A stretch of DNA of 21,638 nucleotides from SVTX01 sp964526505 (lineage in GTDB: Bacteria > Bacillota > Clostridia > Oscillospirales > CAG-272). Both the position numbers and the translations under genes were made by a program. How positions within the stretch are numbered: position 1 is the first letter of the stretch; each line of letters starts with the position of its first letter. Where the stretch lies: NCBI GenBank assembly GCA_964526505.1, contig CAZGJC010000029.1, forward strand, positions 1-21,638, given 5' to 3'. The notes under the pieces were generated by a model. The model was not told the origin of the DNA. It was given only the letters and a program-made list of their open reading frames with translations, and did not search any database. Shown here one piece after another: positions 7,074 to 14,560 of this stretch.

Positions 7074-8507
7074 CTATTTAAAGTCATTGACTATTTTTTT
7101 GAAATAATTTCCACGTTCCTCAAAACTCTTAAACGCATCAAAACTTGTGCATGCGGGTGACAAAAGCACGATGTCTCCGCACTCAGCCATTTTTCGTGCC
7201 ATATTTACCGCATCGGCAAAATCAGGCACAATTTCGACACATGTTTTTTCGGAATCGTAATTTGGACATTTTTCTATTTCACTCTTTATTGTCTGTGCGG
7301 TAGCCCCGGTAAGCACTACCGATTTTACCCTTTCGCACAAATCTCTTGCAAGTCCGTCAAACGGAATGCCTTTGTCCTTGCCTCCGCATATGATTATCGG
7401 TTTTTGTGGCAAAGCGGACAATGCCGCATGCGTTCGGGACGGGCTTGAATCTATCGAACTGTTATAATATTTTACGCCGTCAAGTTCTCGCACAAATTCC
7501 AGCCTATGCTCAACCCCACCAAACTCCCGAGCAAGCGGTGCGATAAGTTCTCTTGACACGTATCCGTCCGTTATCGCTATTGCCGCCATATAATTTTCAA
7601 CGTTGTGACGCCCGGGAAGTCTTATATCGGACGTGCAAAGAATCTCTTCCTTGCCACCGTAAAGACTCTCAATAAAAATTTTTCCGCTTTTCTCATATAT
7701 TGCACGACAATTATTCTTATAAGGCGGAACTATTGCACCGTATGAATTTTTTGTTGAAGAAAAATATGTGACCGGTATATTTAGATTATTGGCGATGTCA
7801 ACCGTATAAGCGTTGTCCGCATTTGTAACAAATGCGGATACCGATTTGGGGTCGCATATATTTTTCTTTGCGGAAATATATTCCTCATATCCACGGTGCC
7901 AATCAAGATGATTGGGTGACAAATTCGTAATTATCGCTCTATCGGGCGATTTTTTCATTGTCATAAGTTGGAAAGACGAAAGTTCCACCACGGCAAAGTC
8001 ATCTTCCGTCATTTCGGATACAAGCGGAAGAAGCGGAGAACCTATATTTCCTCCGACATATGCGTGACCGTATCCACGTCTGAGACATTCGGCAGAAAGA
8101 AGTTTGTATGTCAACGTTGTCGTTGTTGTCTTTCCGTCCGAACCCGTAATTCCGAATATTTTTGCGTCCGTAAGTTCAAAAAACAACTCCATTTCGCTCG
8201 TCAGTATCGCTCCACGACTTACCGCATTTGCAATTTCGGGGATATCGGGTCTGAACCCCGGAGAACGGAAAATAATATCGCCGTCAATTTCGGAAAGATA
8301 ATTCTCTCCCAAAACAAAAGTTACACCTTTTTCCTTTAAACGCTTAACGTCATCGTCGTTTTCCAAGGCGTAATTTTTGTCGTGAACGCAGACGCCGGCA
8401 TTGTATTGCAACAAAAAATCCACAAGGGGTCGGTTAGATCTGCCGAAACCCAAAACGTCGCACTTTGAATTATTTATTTTTTTTAAAAGATAAGAATTTG
8501 TATTCAA
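7074..8507 (-). CDS. murD: UDP-N-acetylmuramoylalanine--D-glutamate ligase MurD
   Basis: Cytoplasmic ATP-dependent ligase that adds D-glutamate to UDP-MurNAc-L-Ala in peptidoglycan precursor synthesis. Landmarks: N-terminal nucleotide-sugar fold VLGFGRSNRPL (18-28), FRSPGFRP (80-86), the ATP loop GITGSDGKTTTTT (119-131), NLSPNHLDWH, LPGRHNVEN, GGKDKGI and LLSPACTSFDAF with the following ERG-x-F. All three Mur-ligase domains are complete. A start inside the frame is preferred: TTG at 8507 with GGAGGG (8515-8520) seven bases upstream, giving 477 residues. The longer GTG frame from 8534 would place that strong ribosome site inside the coding region. It is the first gene of the minus-strand run and has its own sigma-A promoter, so it probably drives the three peptidase genes too. 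Confidence 0.95.
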   Translation of the reverse strand: MNTNSYLLKKINNSKCDVLGFGRSNRPLVDFLLQYNAGVCVHDKNYALENDDDVKRLKEKGVTFVLGENYLSEIDGDIIFRSPGFRPDIPEIANAVSRGAILTSEMELFFELTDAKIFGITGSDGKTTTTTLTYKLLSAECLRRGYGHAYVGGNIGSPLLPLVSEMTEDDFAVVELSSFQLMTMKKSPDRAIITNLSPNHLDWHRGYEEYISAKKNICDPKSVSAFVTNADNAYTVDIANNLNIPVTYFSSTKNSYGAIVPPYKNNCRAIYEKSGKIFIESLYGGKEEILCTSDIRLPGRHNVENYMAAIAITDGYVSRELIAPLAREFGGVEHRLEFVRELDGVKYYNSSIDSSPSRTHAALSALPQKPIIICGGKDKGIPFDGLARDLCERVKSVVLTGATAQTIKSEIEKCPNYDSEKTCVEIVPDFADAVNMARKMAECGDIVLLSPACTSFDAFKSFEERGNYFKKIVNDFK

Positions 8508-8567
8508 AACAATTCCCTCCACCATCTTCCACACGGATTTATGCCGTAAAAAGACAACATTTAATAT

Positions 8568-8596
8568 ATTATATAATATTTAATCGCTTCTTTCAA
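8568..8596 (-). promoter_or_regulatory. Sigma-A promoter of the murD operon
   Basis: On the minus strand there is -35 TTGAAA (8596-8591), a 17-base spacer and -10 TATAAT (8573-8568). Five of six and six of six consensus bases match. Transcription would start near 8561, leaving a leader of about 50 bases before the murD TTG. It is divergent from, and within about 40 bases of, the promoter of the topoisomerase gene. Confidence 0.82.
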
Positions 8597-8635
8597 GTGA
8601 AAACACAAAAAAATTTAAAAAAATAAAAAAATCCC

Positions 8636-8664
8636 TTTTCAAAACCCAAAAAATCTGCTATAAT
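8636..8664 (+). promoter_or_regulatory. Sigma-A promoter of the GyrB/ParE-like gene
   Basis: A -10 TATAAT (8659-8664) is preceded by TGC (extended -10). At 17-base spacing lies TTTTCA (8636-8641), a four-of-six -35. The run of A-rich sequence upstream could act as an UP-like element. The start codon is 49 bases past the -10, with AAAGGAG at 8 bases from the ATG. Confidence 0.75.
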
Positions 8665-8712
8665 GATACTTGGATAATTATACAGTTTAATGTTTTTAAA
8701 GGAGACGCCCCA

Positions 8713-10725
8713 ATGGCTGAAAATAAAGGCTCACGTAAAACCTCGACCTACGGAGATCAAAGTATAAGTTCTCTTAAAGGTGCGGACAGAGTAAGGAAAA
8801 GACCCGCCGTAATATTCGGGTCGGATGGTCTTGAAGGCTGTGAACACTCATATTTCGAAATACTCTCAAACGCCGTTGACGAGGCACGTGAAGGACACGG
8901 CAACGTAATCACCACAACGCTTTACAAAGACAAAAGCATAAAAGTTGACGACCACGGTCGAGGAGTTCCTCTCGGATACAACCAAAAGGAGGAACAATGG
9001 AACTGGTATCTCATCTATTGCGAACTGTACGCAGGAGGCAAATACGACAACAACGGTGGAAGTTCGGCATACGAGTTTTCACTTGGTCTGAATGGTCTCG
9101 GTGCCTGTGCCACACAGTACTCGTCTGAATTTATGGACGTTTACTCATATGACGGAGCGACCGAACGACATATATCGTTTAAAAAAGGTAATCCCACAAC
9201 GGGAGAACTCGAAGAAAGACCGCTCGAACGTCGTGAAAAAAGAACGGGAACGGTTATTCATTGGCGACCCGACAAGGACGTTTTCACGGATATAAATATT
9301 CCGGCGGAACATATAAGCGACGTTCTCAGACGTCAGGCTGTCGTAAATGCCGGTATATCTTTTGTACTTCTCACGGAAGAAGACGACAAAACGTTTACGG
9401 AAACAAAATATTATTATGAAAACGGAATTTCCGACTATATCAAGGAACTTGTCGGCGATTCTGCGAAAACAGAGCCTGTACTCTGGCATCTTGAAACACA
9501 AGGACGTGATTCTGCCGACCGCCCCGAATACAGACTGATTTCCGATTTTTCATTTTGTATATCCAACACCACGAGTCGCCTTGAATATTATCACAATTCA
9601 AGTTTTCTCGAACACGGCGGTTCTCCCGACAGAGCGGTGCGAAGTGCGTTTACGTTTGCCATTGACAAATATCTCAAAACAAGTGGTAAATATAACAAAA
9701 ACGAGGCAAAAATAACATTTGCCGACGTTGCGGACTGTCTCGTTTATATAAGTAGCAGTTTTTCGACGGTTACGTCCTATGAAAACCAAACCAAAAAAGC
9801 AATAACCAACAGTTTCATATACGAGGCGATGAATGAATTTTTGCGTCGCAATCTCGAAATTTTCTTTACGGAGCATCCTCTTGAAGCGGACATTATGGCA
9901 AACCAAGTACTTGTTAACAAGCGAAGCCGTGAAACTGCCGAAAGTGCAAGGATAAACCTCAAAAAGAAACTTTCGGGAAGCGTTGATAATATTGCCAACA
10001 GGGTTGAAAAATTTGTCAATTGCCGTTCAAAAGACCCCAATGTCAGAGAACTTTATATAGTGGAGGGCGACTCCGCTCTTACATCATGTAAACTCGGACG
10101 CTCTGCCGAAATGCAGGCTATAATCCCCGTAAGAGGAAAAACGCTTAACTGCCTTAAAGCGGACTATGCGAGAATTTTCAAAAGCGAAATTATTACCGAC
10201 TTACTGAAAGTCATAGGCTGTGGTGTGGAAATCGAAGGAAAAGTTAAAGGCGATATCGTTCCTTTCGATCTTGATTCGTTGCGTTGGTCAAAAATTATAA
10301 TTTGTACCGATGCGGATGAGGACGGATTTCAAATAAGAACTTTGCTTTTGACGATGTTTTACCGCCTGCTTCCCACGCTTATCAAAGAACAGCGTGTATT
10401 TATCGCAGAAACGCCTCTTTTCGAAATAACCGTAAAAGATAAAAAATATTTTGCATACGATGAATTTGAAAAAACCGATATTCTCAAAGAGATCGGCAAC
10501 AAAAAATATACCATTCAGCGTTCCAAAGGTCTTGGTGAAAACGACCCCGATATGATGTGGGAAACCACTATGAACCCCGAAACAAGAAGACTTATCGCAG
10601 TATGTCCGGCGGATCCGCAAAAAACAGACGAAATATTCGATACTCTTCTTGGCGACAACATAGTTGCAAGAAAAAAATTCATTGCCACACACGGCAAGGA
10701 ATATATGAAAGATATAGACGCTTAA
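8713..10725 (+). CDS. Type IIA topoisomerase B subunit, divergent GyrB/ParE paralogue
   Basis: A 670-residue ATPase/TOPRIM subunit of a type IIA DNA topoisomerase; the partner A subunit would carry the DNA-cleaving tyrosine. The GHKL ATPase has FEILSNAVDEA (E49, N53), DDHGRGVP (D80) and GLNGLGA in place of the usual LHGVGA. The QTK loop is in YENQTKKAI (K361). TOPRIM: YIVEGDSALTS (E451) and CTDADEDGFQIRTLLL (D533, D535, D537), so all metal ligands are kept. IPVRGKTLN and SKGLGENDPDMMWETTM match the conserved C-terminal part. Changes such as EGDSALTS for EGDSAGGS and TDADEDG for TDADVDG mark it as diverged from housekeeping GyrB. ParE or a Clostridia-specific second gyrase-like enzyme are both possible. 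No A-subunit gene follows: the next gene is convergent murC. Start ATG has AAAGGAG eight bases upstream. Confidence 0.88.
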   Translation: MAENKGSRKTSTYGDQSISSLKGADRVRKRPAVIFGSDGLEGCEHSYFEILSNAVDEAREGHGNVITTTLYKDKSIKVDDHGRGVPLGYNQKEEQWNWYLIYCELYAGGKYDNNGGSSAYEFSLGLNGLGACATQYSSEFMDVYSYDGATERHISFKKGNPTTGELEERPLERREKRTGTVIHWRPDKDVFTDINIPAEHISDVLRRQAVVNAGISFVLLTEEDDKTFTETKYYYENGISDYIKELVGDSAKTEPVLWHLETQGRDSADRPEYRLISDFSFCISNTTSRLEYYHNSSFLEHGGSPDRAVRSAFTFAIDKYLKTSGKYNKNEAKITFADVADCLVYISSSFSTVTSYENQTKKAITNSFIYEAMNEFLRRNLEIFFTEHPLEADIMANQVLVNKRSRETAESARINLKKKLSGSVDNIANRVEKFVNCRSKDPNVRELYIVEGDSALTSCKLGRSAEMQAIIPVRGKTLNCLKADYARIFKSEIITDLLKVIGCGVEIEGKVKGDIVPFDLDSLRWSKIIICTDADEDGFQIRTLLLTMFYRLLPTLIKEQRVFIAETPLFEITVKDKKYFAYDEFEKTDILKEIGNKKYTIQRSKGLGENDPDMMWETTMNPETRRLIAVCPADPQKTDEIFDTLLGDNIVARKKFIATHGKEYMKDIDA

Positions 10726-10758
10726 ATCAAAAAGCAGGCTTGTGCCTGCTTTTTGATT
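10725..10758. terminator. Bidirectional terminator between the topoisomerase gene and murC
   Basis: A perfect 15-bp stem (10725-10739 with 10744-10758) closes a TTGT loop. The A5 and T5 runs sit inside the stem, so a U-rich 3' arm is present when read from either strand. It overlaps the stop codons of both convergent genes and probably ends both transcripts. Confidence 0.9.
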
Positions 10759-12175
10759 ATTTTAAATTCAATTGGTCAAAGACCTTATATATATCTCCCG
10801 CACCCATAACAATCACAGTATCGCCCGAAGTGGCGATTTTATTTATTTCGTCGGCAACGGCACACGCAGATCCCGCATATATTCCCTTGCCTCCGAGACG
10901 GCGTGCAACAATTTCGGACGATATTCCGAGATTATCGCTTTCTCTTGCTGCATATATATCGGCAAATATTACAGCGTCGGCAAGTTCAAACGCATCGGCA
11001 AAATCATTAATAAGTGTGGCTGTTCTGCTGTATGTGTGAGGTTGAAACGCACATATCAAACGTCCGTGACAAAAATCTTTCGCTCCGGACAGCGTTGCTC
11101 GAATTTCGGTCGGATGATGACCATAGTCATCATAAACGTATGCACCGTTTACAATTCCTTTATACTCCATACGACGCTTTGCTCCTTTAAAATGTGCCAG
11201 CCCGTCGGCTATGATATCAACAGGCACACCGCAAACATGTGAGGCAACAAATGATGCCAAAGCATTTCTCACGTTATGTATTCCAAATGACGGAAGCGAG
11301 ATATGTACCGCAAAATTTCCGTGTTCATATATGTCAAACTCCTGCGTTCTCAGCGTATGACATATATTTTTCGCAACGTAATCAGCATTTTCGCAGATTC
11401 CGAATGTAATCAATTTTCCGCTGTACGACTCAACTGCACGCATAATATTTTCATCATCGGCACATGCAACGGCAACTCCGTCGTCTCCTGTGAGCGAAGC
11501 GTATTTTGCGAACGAACCGATTATCTGCTCTATATTTTTAAAATAATCAACGTGTTCAAGGTCTGCATTCAGCAATACGGCAACAGTCGGAAAAAAGTCA
11601 AGAAAAGAGTCCATATATTCACAAGCCTCAAATATAAAGTTCTCTTTCTCTCCGATGTAATATGCTCCGTTTATCGTTGCGTATTCAGCACCCGAAATAA
11701 TCGTCGGCATATTTTTTGTCGCTTGACCGTAACGCATAAAAATTTCGGCACACATTGACGTGCAACTGCTCTTTCCGTGCATACCGGCAATACCGATCCT
11801 GTTTTTATAACCCGTCATAACATATCCGAGGTAATTTGCACGTGATATACAAGGAATTCCGAGGCTCCTTGCTTTTACGTATTCGGGGTTATCATCCGAT
11901 ATCGCAACCGTATATACAACAACGGCACAATCGTTTGAGATATTTTCTTCGCCGTGCGAAAATTTTACGTCGATACCCTCTTCCATAAGTCTTTCGGTAA
12001 GAGACGAACGACTTCTGTCCGAACCGGAAACACGATATCCGAGCCTTTCGGTAAGCAGTGCCAGCGACGACATCATAATTCCGCCGACTCCGATAAAATG
12101 TATATTTTTCCCCAAGGCGTTTTGCATTGCCTTTCGGATCGTTTGATTGTCAATGTGGGTATTAGGCACAGACAT
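10757..12175 (-). CDS. murC: UDP-N-acetylmuramate--L-alanine ligase MurC
   Basis: Cytoplasmic ligase that adds L-alanine to UDP-MurNAc, the first amino-acid step of peptidoglycan precursor synthesis. I chose the ATG at 12175 (472 residues) because AAGGAG lies six bases upstream; the longer frame to 12223 lacks a site. Motifs: FIGVGGIMMSSLA (27-39, UDP-sugar domain), GIAGMHGKSSCTS (128-140), the ATP loop with KSS instead of the more common KTT, FEACEYMDSFL (182-192), LNADLEHVDYF, FGIHNVRNALA, YDDYGHHPTEI and AFQPHTYSRT. Together these identify MurC rather than MurD/E/F. Length is normal. It is transcribed toward the topoisomerase gene and away from spoVG. MurC and MurD are split across two transcription units here. 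I see no convincing promoter in the 207-base gap to spoVG on this strand. Confidence 0.95.
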   Translation of the reverse strand: MSVPNTHIDNQTIRKAMQNALGKNIHFIGVGGIMMSSLALLTERLGYRVSGSDRSRSSLTERLMEEGIDVKFSHGEENISNDCAVVVYTVAISDDNPEYVKARSLGIPCISRANYLGYVMTGYKNRIGIAGMHGKSSCTSMCAEIFMRYGQATKNMPTIISGAEYATINGAYYIGEKENFIFEACEYMDSFLDFFPTVAVLLNADLEHVDYFKNIEQIIGSFAKYASLTGDDGVAVACADDENIMRAVESYSGKLITFGICENADYVAKNICHTLRTQEFDIYEHGNFAVHISLPSFGIHNVRNALASFVASHVCGVPVDIIADGLAHFKGAKRRMEYKGIVNGAYVYDDYGHHPTEIRATLSGAKDFCHGRLICAFQPHTYSRTATLINDFADAFELADAVIFADIYAARESDNLGISSEIVARRLGGKGIYAGSACAVADEINKIATSGDTVIVMGAGDIYKVFDQLNLK

Positions 12176-12382
12176 TTTATGCTCCTTCTTTGTGTATTTG
12201 CAACGTTCGTCACAAAAGAACAAAATCCAATTTTATTTTTAAATTCAGCAGGAAAATTCCCCCATATCTTCACAAAAAAATCCTGATTCTTTTGATTAGA
12301 CTTCACACAGAGAAATTATAATATTTACATACCGTAAAGGAAAATCTAATTTCACATACAAAATGCAACGGAGGTAATTCAA

Positions 12383-12673
12383 ATGCAAATAACAGATGTA
12401 AAAATCAGAAAACTTTTTAGTGACGGTCCTATGAAGGCAATCGCTTCGGTAACGTTCGACGCTCAACTTGCCGTACACGACATAAAGGTCATCAACGCAA
12501 GAGATAAATTCTTTATCGTAATGCCGAGCCGTAAAAATCCCGATGATACTTATCGTGACATCGCACACCCCATCAACGCTCAATTCAGAGCAACGCTTGA
12601 AGAAGCTGTAATCAACGCTTACGAAGAGGCTCTTGCAAATGCAGATTTGCAAACCGAAGAATATGCCGAATAA
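12383..12673 (+). CDS. spoVG: SpoVG, RNA/DNA-binding regulator
   Basis: A 96-residue SpoVG family protein. Members bind nucleic acids and affect septation, sporulation and virulence genes in Firmicutes. Characteristic features are the start MQITDVKIRK, MKAIASVTFD, LAVHDIKVI, FFIVMPSRK with the R and K of the nucleic-acid-binding region, DIAHPIN and a C-terminal helix. Length matches the family (84-100). The ribosome site GGAGGT is 8 bases before the ATG. It is monocistronic, with its own terminator. Upstream there is a TATAAT at 12317-12322, but the best -35 (TTGATT) lies 19 bases away, so the promoter is uncertain. In other Clostridia spoVG also lies near murC, which supports vertical inheritance of this block. 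Confidence 0.97.
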   Translation: MQITDVKIRKLFSDGPMKAIASVTFDAQLAVHDIKVINARDKFFIVMPSRKNPDDTYRDIAHPINAQFRATLEEAVINAYEEALANADLQTEEYAE

Positions 12674-12687
12674 TTTGAATTTTAATC

Positions 12688-12713
12688 GCCGTCGGAAATC
12701 CGACGGCTTTTTT
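12688..12713 (+). terminator. Intrinsic terminator of spoVG
   Basis: An 8-bp GC-rich stem (GCCGTCGG 12688-12695 with CCGACGGC 12700-12707), an AAAT loop and a T6 run (12708-12713) make a strong terminator for the plus strand. The converging gene's stop at 12712 lies inside the T run. Read on the minus strand the hairpin is followed by GATTAAAATT, a poor U tract, so it probably works one way. Confidence 0.93.
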
Positions 12714-13209
12714 ATATTTGCCCGTGGGAAAGCAATATTTCGCCTCGGTGTGTTATATTCAATACACCGAATGATGCGTCATATCCCAACAAAGATCCGG
12801 AGTTAAAAAAGTATACTGGCTTTGAAAGCACCCGATAATCGTCGGTGGTAAATCTGCACTCGAACGCCTTGTGCGTATGACCGAAAATAACGATATCGGC
12901 GTTTTTTTCTTCGGCGGCGTAAATCAGATTATCAAGCGAATACTTCACACCGTATCTGTGACCGTGACACATAAAAATATTTTTTTGCCCGACCGTTACA
13001 AGCCTTTCTTCCGGATAATCCGTCTCACCGGATAAAATATCGCAATTTCCTCTGACAGCATAGACGGAAACTCCTCGTGCATCGGCATAATCAATATCTC
13101 TTACTCCGTCACCGAGAAAAAATATACCGTCAATTCTGCCGACACGCTCGATAGCGGTATTTATACGGTCTGCGTGTCCGTGCGAATCCGAAATGATAAG
13201 AAATTGCAT
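12712..13209 (-). CDS. YfcE/MJ0936-type metallophosphodiesterase
   Basis: A 165-residue calcineurin-like phosphoesterase of the small YfcE/MJ0936 class. Such enzymes bind two metal ions and hydrolyse phosphodiester substrates whose physiological identity is mostly unknown. All metal ligands are visible: SDSHGH (D8, H10), LGDG (D34), RGNCD (N55), CHGH (H82) and GHTHK (H111, H113). Length is normal. The ribosome site GGAGGTGA (13213-13220) is close to the anti-Shine-Dalgarno complement and sits about 3 bases before the ATG if the whole octamer is counted. It is monocistronic and converges on spoVG. In many Firmicutes this gene follows the rdgB/HAM1 pyrophosphatase gene; that gene is not adjacent here. 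Confidence 0.93.
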   Translation of the reverse strand: MQFLIISDSHGHADRINTAIERVGRIDGIFFLGDGVRDIDYADARGVSVYAVRGNCDILSGETDYPEERLVTVGQKNIFMCHGHRYGVKYSLDNLIYAAEEKNADIVIFGHTHKAFECRFTTDDYRVLSKPVYFFNSGSLLGYDASFGVLNITHRGEILLSHGQI

Positions 13210-13287
13210 ACGTCACCTCCGGCATTGAGATAAAAAACCCGATAATACAAAGCAGGTCTCGTCAATAAAGACTGTTTTCTTATGGTC

Positions 13288-13316
13288 ATTATAACATTTT
13301 TATTTCGCTTTGTCCA
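13288..13316 (-). promoter_or_regulatory. Sigma-A promoter of the phosphodiesterase gene
   Basis: On the minus strand there is -35 TGGACA (13316-13311), a 17-base spacer and -10 TATAAT (13293-13288), the latter preceded by TGT (extended -10). The leader is about 70 bases long. Confidence 0.8.
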
Positions 13317-13327
13317 TACCGATAGAC

Positions 13328-13355
13328 ACACTTTTTTTATTTTCATCATAAAATA
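13328..13355 (+). promoter_or_regulatory. Possible sporulation (sigma-K-like) promoter of the small-protein operon
   Basis: CATAAAATA (13347-13355) matches the CATAnnnTA -10 shared by sigma-E/sigma-K promoters. An AC at 13328-13329 lies 17 bases upstream, as in the sigma-K pattern AC-N16/17-CATAnnnTA. The sigma-E -35 (ATA) is absent at the right distance. A short A/T-rich match can arise by chance; the support is that a very similar site precedes the amidase gene. No good sigma-A promoter is visible on this strand. Confidence 0.35.
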
Positions 13356-13390
13356 ATCAATGAAAACGTTCCCGAAAGGAGATTCCATTT

Positions 13391-13618
13391 ATGACATTGG
13401 ATAAAAAAAGCGTCGATATGATTTTGCGTCTCAAAGACGAGCAACTTGTATCCGTAATTCGAAAACTTGCGACAGGTGTGGGTATCGACGCAAATAATAT
13501 AAATCCGTCGCCCGAACAAATATCAAGTATACGCCAAGCACTTTCAACGGCAACAGATAGTGATTTGAAACGTGCCGGTGAAATAATACGGGAATTTAAC
13601 AATTCAAAAAAATCTTGA
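13391..13618 (+). CDS. Unrecognised 75-residue helical protein, first of a three-gene cassette
   Basis: I cannot assign a characterised family. The protein is short, charged and predicted mostly helical, with no signal peptide or membrane segment. It reads LDKKSVDMILRLKDEQL near the N-terminus, then VIRKLATGVGID, a short loop NNINPSPEQ, and a second amphipathic stretch ISSIRQAL...LKRAGEIIREF. The AAAGGAG ribosome site about 9 bases before the ATG and the tight coupling to the next gene support that it is real: the next gene's site GGAGG lies 5 bases after this stop. I have the impression that similar small proteins precede the next two genes in other Oscillospirales; this is memory, not a search. 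It may be a cytoplasmic partner of the two following proteins. Confidence 0.75.
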   Translation: MTLDKKSVDMILRLKDEQLVSVIRKLATGVGIDANNINPSPEQISSIRQALSTATDSDLKRAGEIIREFNNSKKS

Positions 13619-13635
13619 TTTGCGGAGGTTGTGCC

Positions 13636-14088
13636 ATGCAAGAACAAACCGATACTCCAAAGAACGAATCTCCGCCTGCGGATGCTCTTTCGTCACTGCT
13701 GGAAAAAATCATAAATTCAACAACCGCCGATAATAACACTTCATCACAAAAGCAAAATGACACTTCTAATAATCCAAACGGAGATATTCTCTCGTCAATT
13801 ATTTCCAACCCCGAATTACTGACAAAACTCCCGCAAATGTTGTCCGTAATAAAACCGATTTTGGAAAGCATTTCGGCAAACGCTTCAAGCACACGTCAAG
13901 CGGACGTTCAATCTGCTGACAATACGCCTGCCGTAGCATATACCAAACCAAATACACGTCCGCCCATGCAAGATAACCGCACCGCCCTGCTCAACGCAAT
14001 GAAACCGTATCTCGGAGCGGAACGGCGTGAAGCGATTGATTATATTGTAAAACTCGGCAAACTCGGCGAGATTTTAAAAAGTCTTTGA
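13636..14088 (+). CDS. Unrecognised 150-residue protein, second of the cassette
   Basis: No characterised family recognised. The start is placed at the ATG at 13636 because GGAGG lies seven bases upstream; the frame from 13615 would put this site inside the gene. Layout: a Q/T/S/N-rich N-terminal third with ALSSLLEKI (17-25); a helical block of residues 50-80 (DILSSIISNPELLTKL, MLSVIKPILESI); a low-complexity linker about 81-112; and a C-terminal helical block RTALLNAMKPYLGAERREAI (115-134) ending GKLGEILKSL. Two compact helical modules joined by disordered linkers suggest a scaffold or adaptor. There is no signal peptide or membrane segment. It is 17 bases from the first gene and 10 from the third. 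Confidence 0.8.
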   Translation: MQEQTDTPKNESPPADALSSLLEKIINSTTADNNTSSQKQNDTSNNPNGDILSSIISNPELLTKLPQMLSVIKPILESISANASSTRQADVQSADNTPAVAYTKPNTRPPMQDNRTALLNAMKPYLGAERREAIDYIVKLGKLGEILKSL

Positions 14089-14098
14089 GGAGGCGTAT

Positions 14099-14506
14099 AT
14101 GTATTCCAGAAGTCCATCAGACAGAGACAGCATACGAATACCGGAGAACTACTCGGGTAACGCATTCAGAACAGACGTTTACAATGAACCGGTAAATCAG
14201 GAAGAAACACAAGAAAAAACAGAGGATATAACACAGCCGACACCTCCGCAGTTTCCCGTGATGGTTCCGAACAACGAAAAACAAGACCCGGATTTCAACG
14301 AAAAAGCAAATCCGCCTCAAAAATCCATATTTTCGTCCCTTCTCCCGAGTCAGGCAACATCATCTCATTTCCCTTTCGGACACGGTATAGGTTCGGAAGA
14401 ACTCTTCATTCTCGGAATAATGTTGCTTGTTTACACCTCAAACGATAACAAACCCGTAGACAACGAACTTTTAATGCTACTGTGCATACTTCTGTTTTCC
14501 GGTTGA
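14099..14506 (+). CDS. Unrecognised 135-residue protein with hydrophobic C-terminal tail, third of the cassette
   Basis: No characterised family recognised. Residues 1-75 are polar, proline-rich and probably disordered (IRIPENYSGNAFR, then E/T/P-rich sequence). Residues 76-95 contain SIFSSLLPSQ, then FGHGIGSEELFILGIMLL. The C-terminus has two short hydrophobic stretches, 102-112 and 124-133, separated by a polar NDNKPVDNE turn. They look like a re-entrant hairpin or a pair of very short membrane-inserted helices and end at FSG. The site GAGGAGG lies 5 bases before the ATG. It is the last gene before a terminator. A disordered head with a membrane-associating tail could anchor the two preceding proteins to a membrane such as the outer forespore membrane, but that is inference from context. 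Confidence 0.8.
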   Translation: MYSRSPSDRDSIRIPENYSGNAFRTDVYNEPVNQEETQEKTEDITQPTPPQFPVMVPNNEKQDPDFNEKANPPQKSIFSSLLPSQATSSHFPFGHGIGSEELFILGIMLLVYTSNDNKPVDNELLMLLCILLFSG

Positions 14507-14510
14507 TTTT

Positions 14511-14559
14511 CAAACGCTTTCATTCCCACCAAAGATAGGACTGAAAGCGTTTGTTTTTT
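14511..14559 (+). terminator. Intrinsic terminator of the small-protein cassette
   Basis: A 12-bp stem (14511-14522 with 14542-14553), a 19-base loop and a T6 run after it. The loop is long for an intrinsic terminator but the stem is perfect. Read on the minus strand the hairpin lacks a U tract, so it does not obviously serve sipL. Confidence 0.82.
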
Positions 14560-14560
14560 A

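Noticed and set aside
12176..12306. Small minus-strand frame in the murC leader, considered as a leader peptide
   Set aside because: No ribosome binding site and no attenuator-like structure before murC.
12330..12382. Possible sigma-H promoter for spoVG (AGGAAAAT near 12340)
   Set aside because: The AGGA-like box is not followed by GAAT at the right distance, and the implied start would fall on the ribosome binding site.
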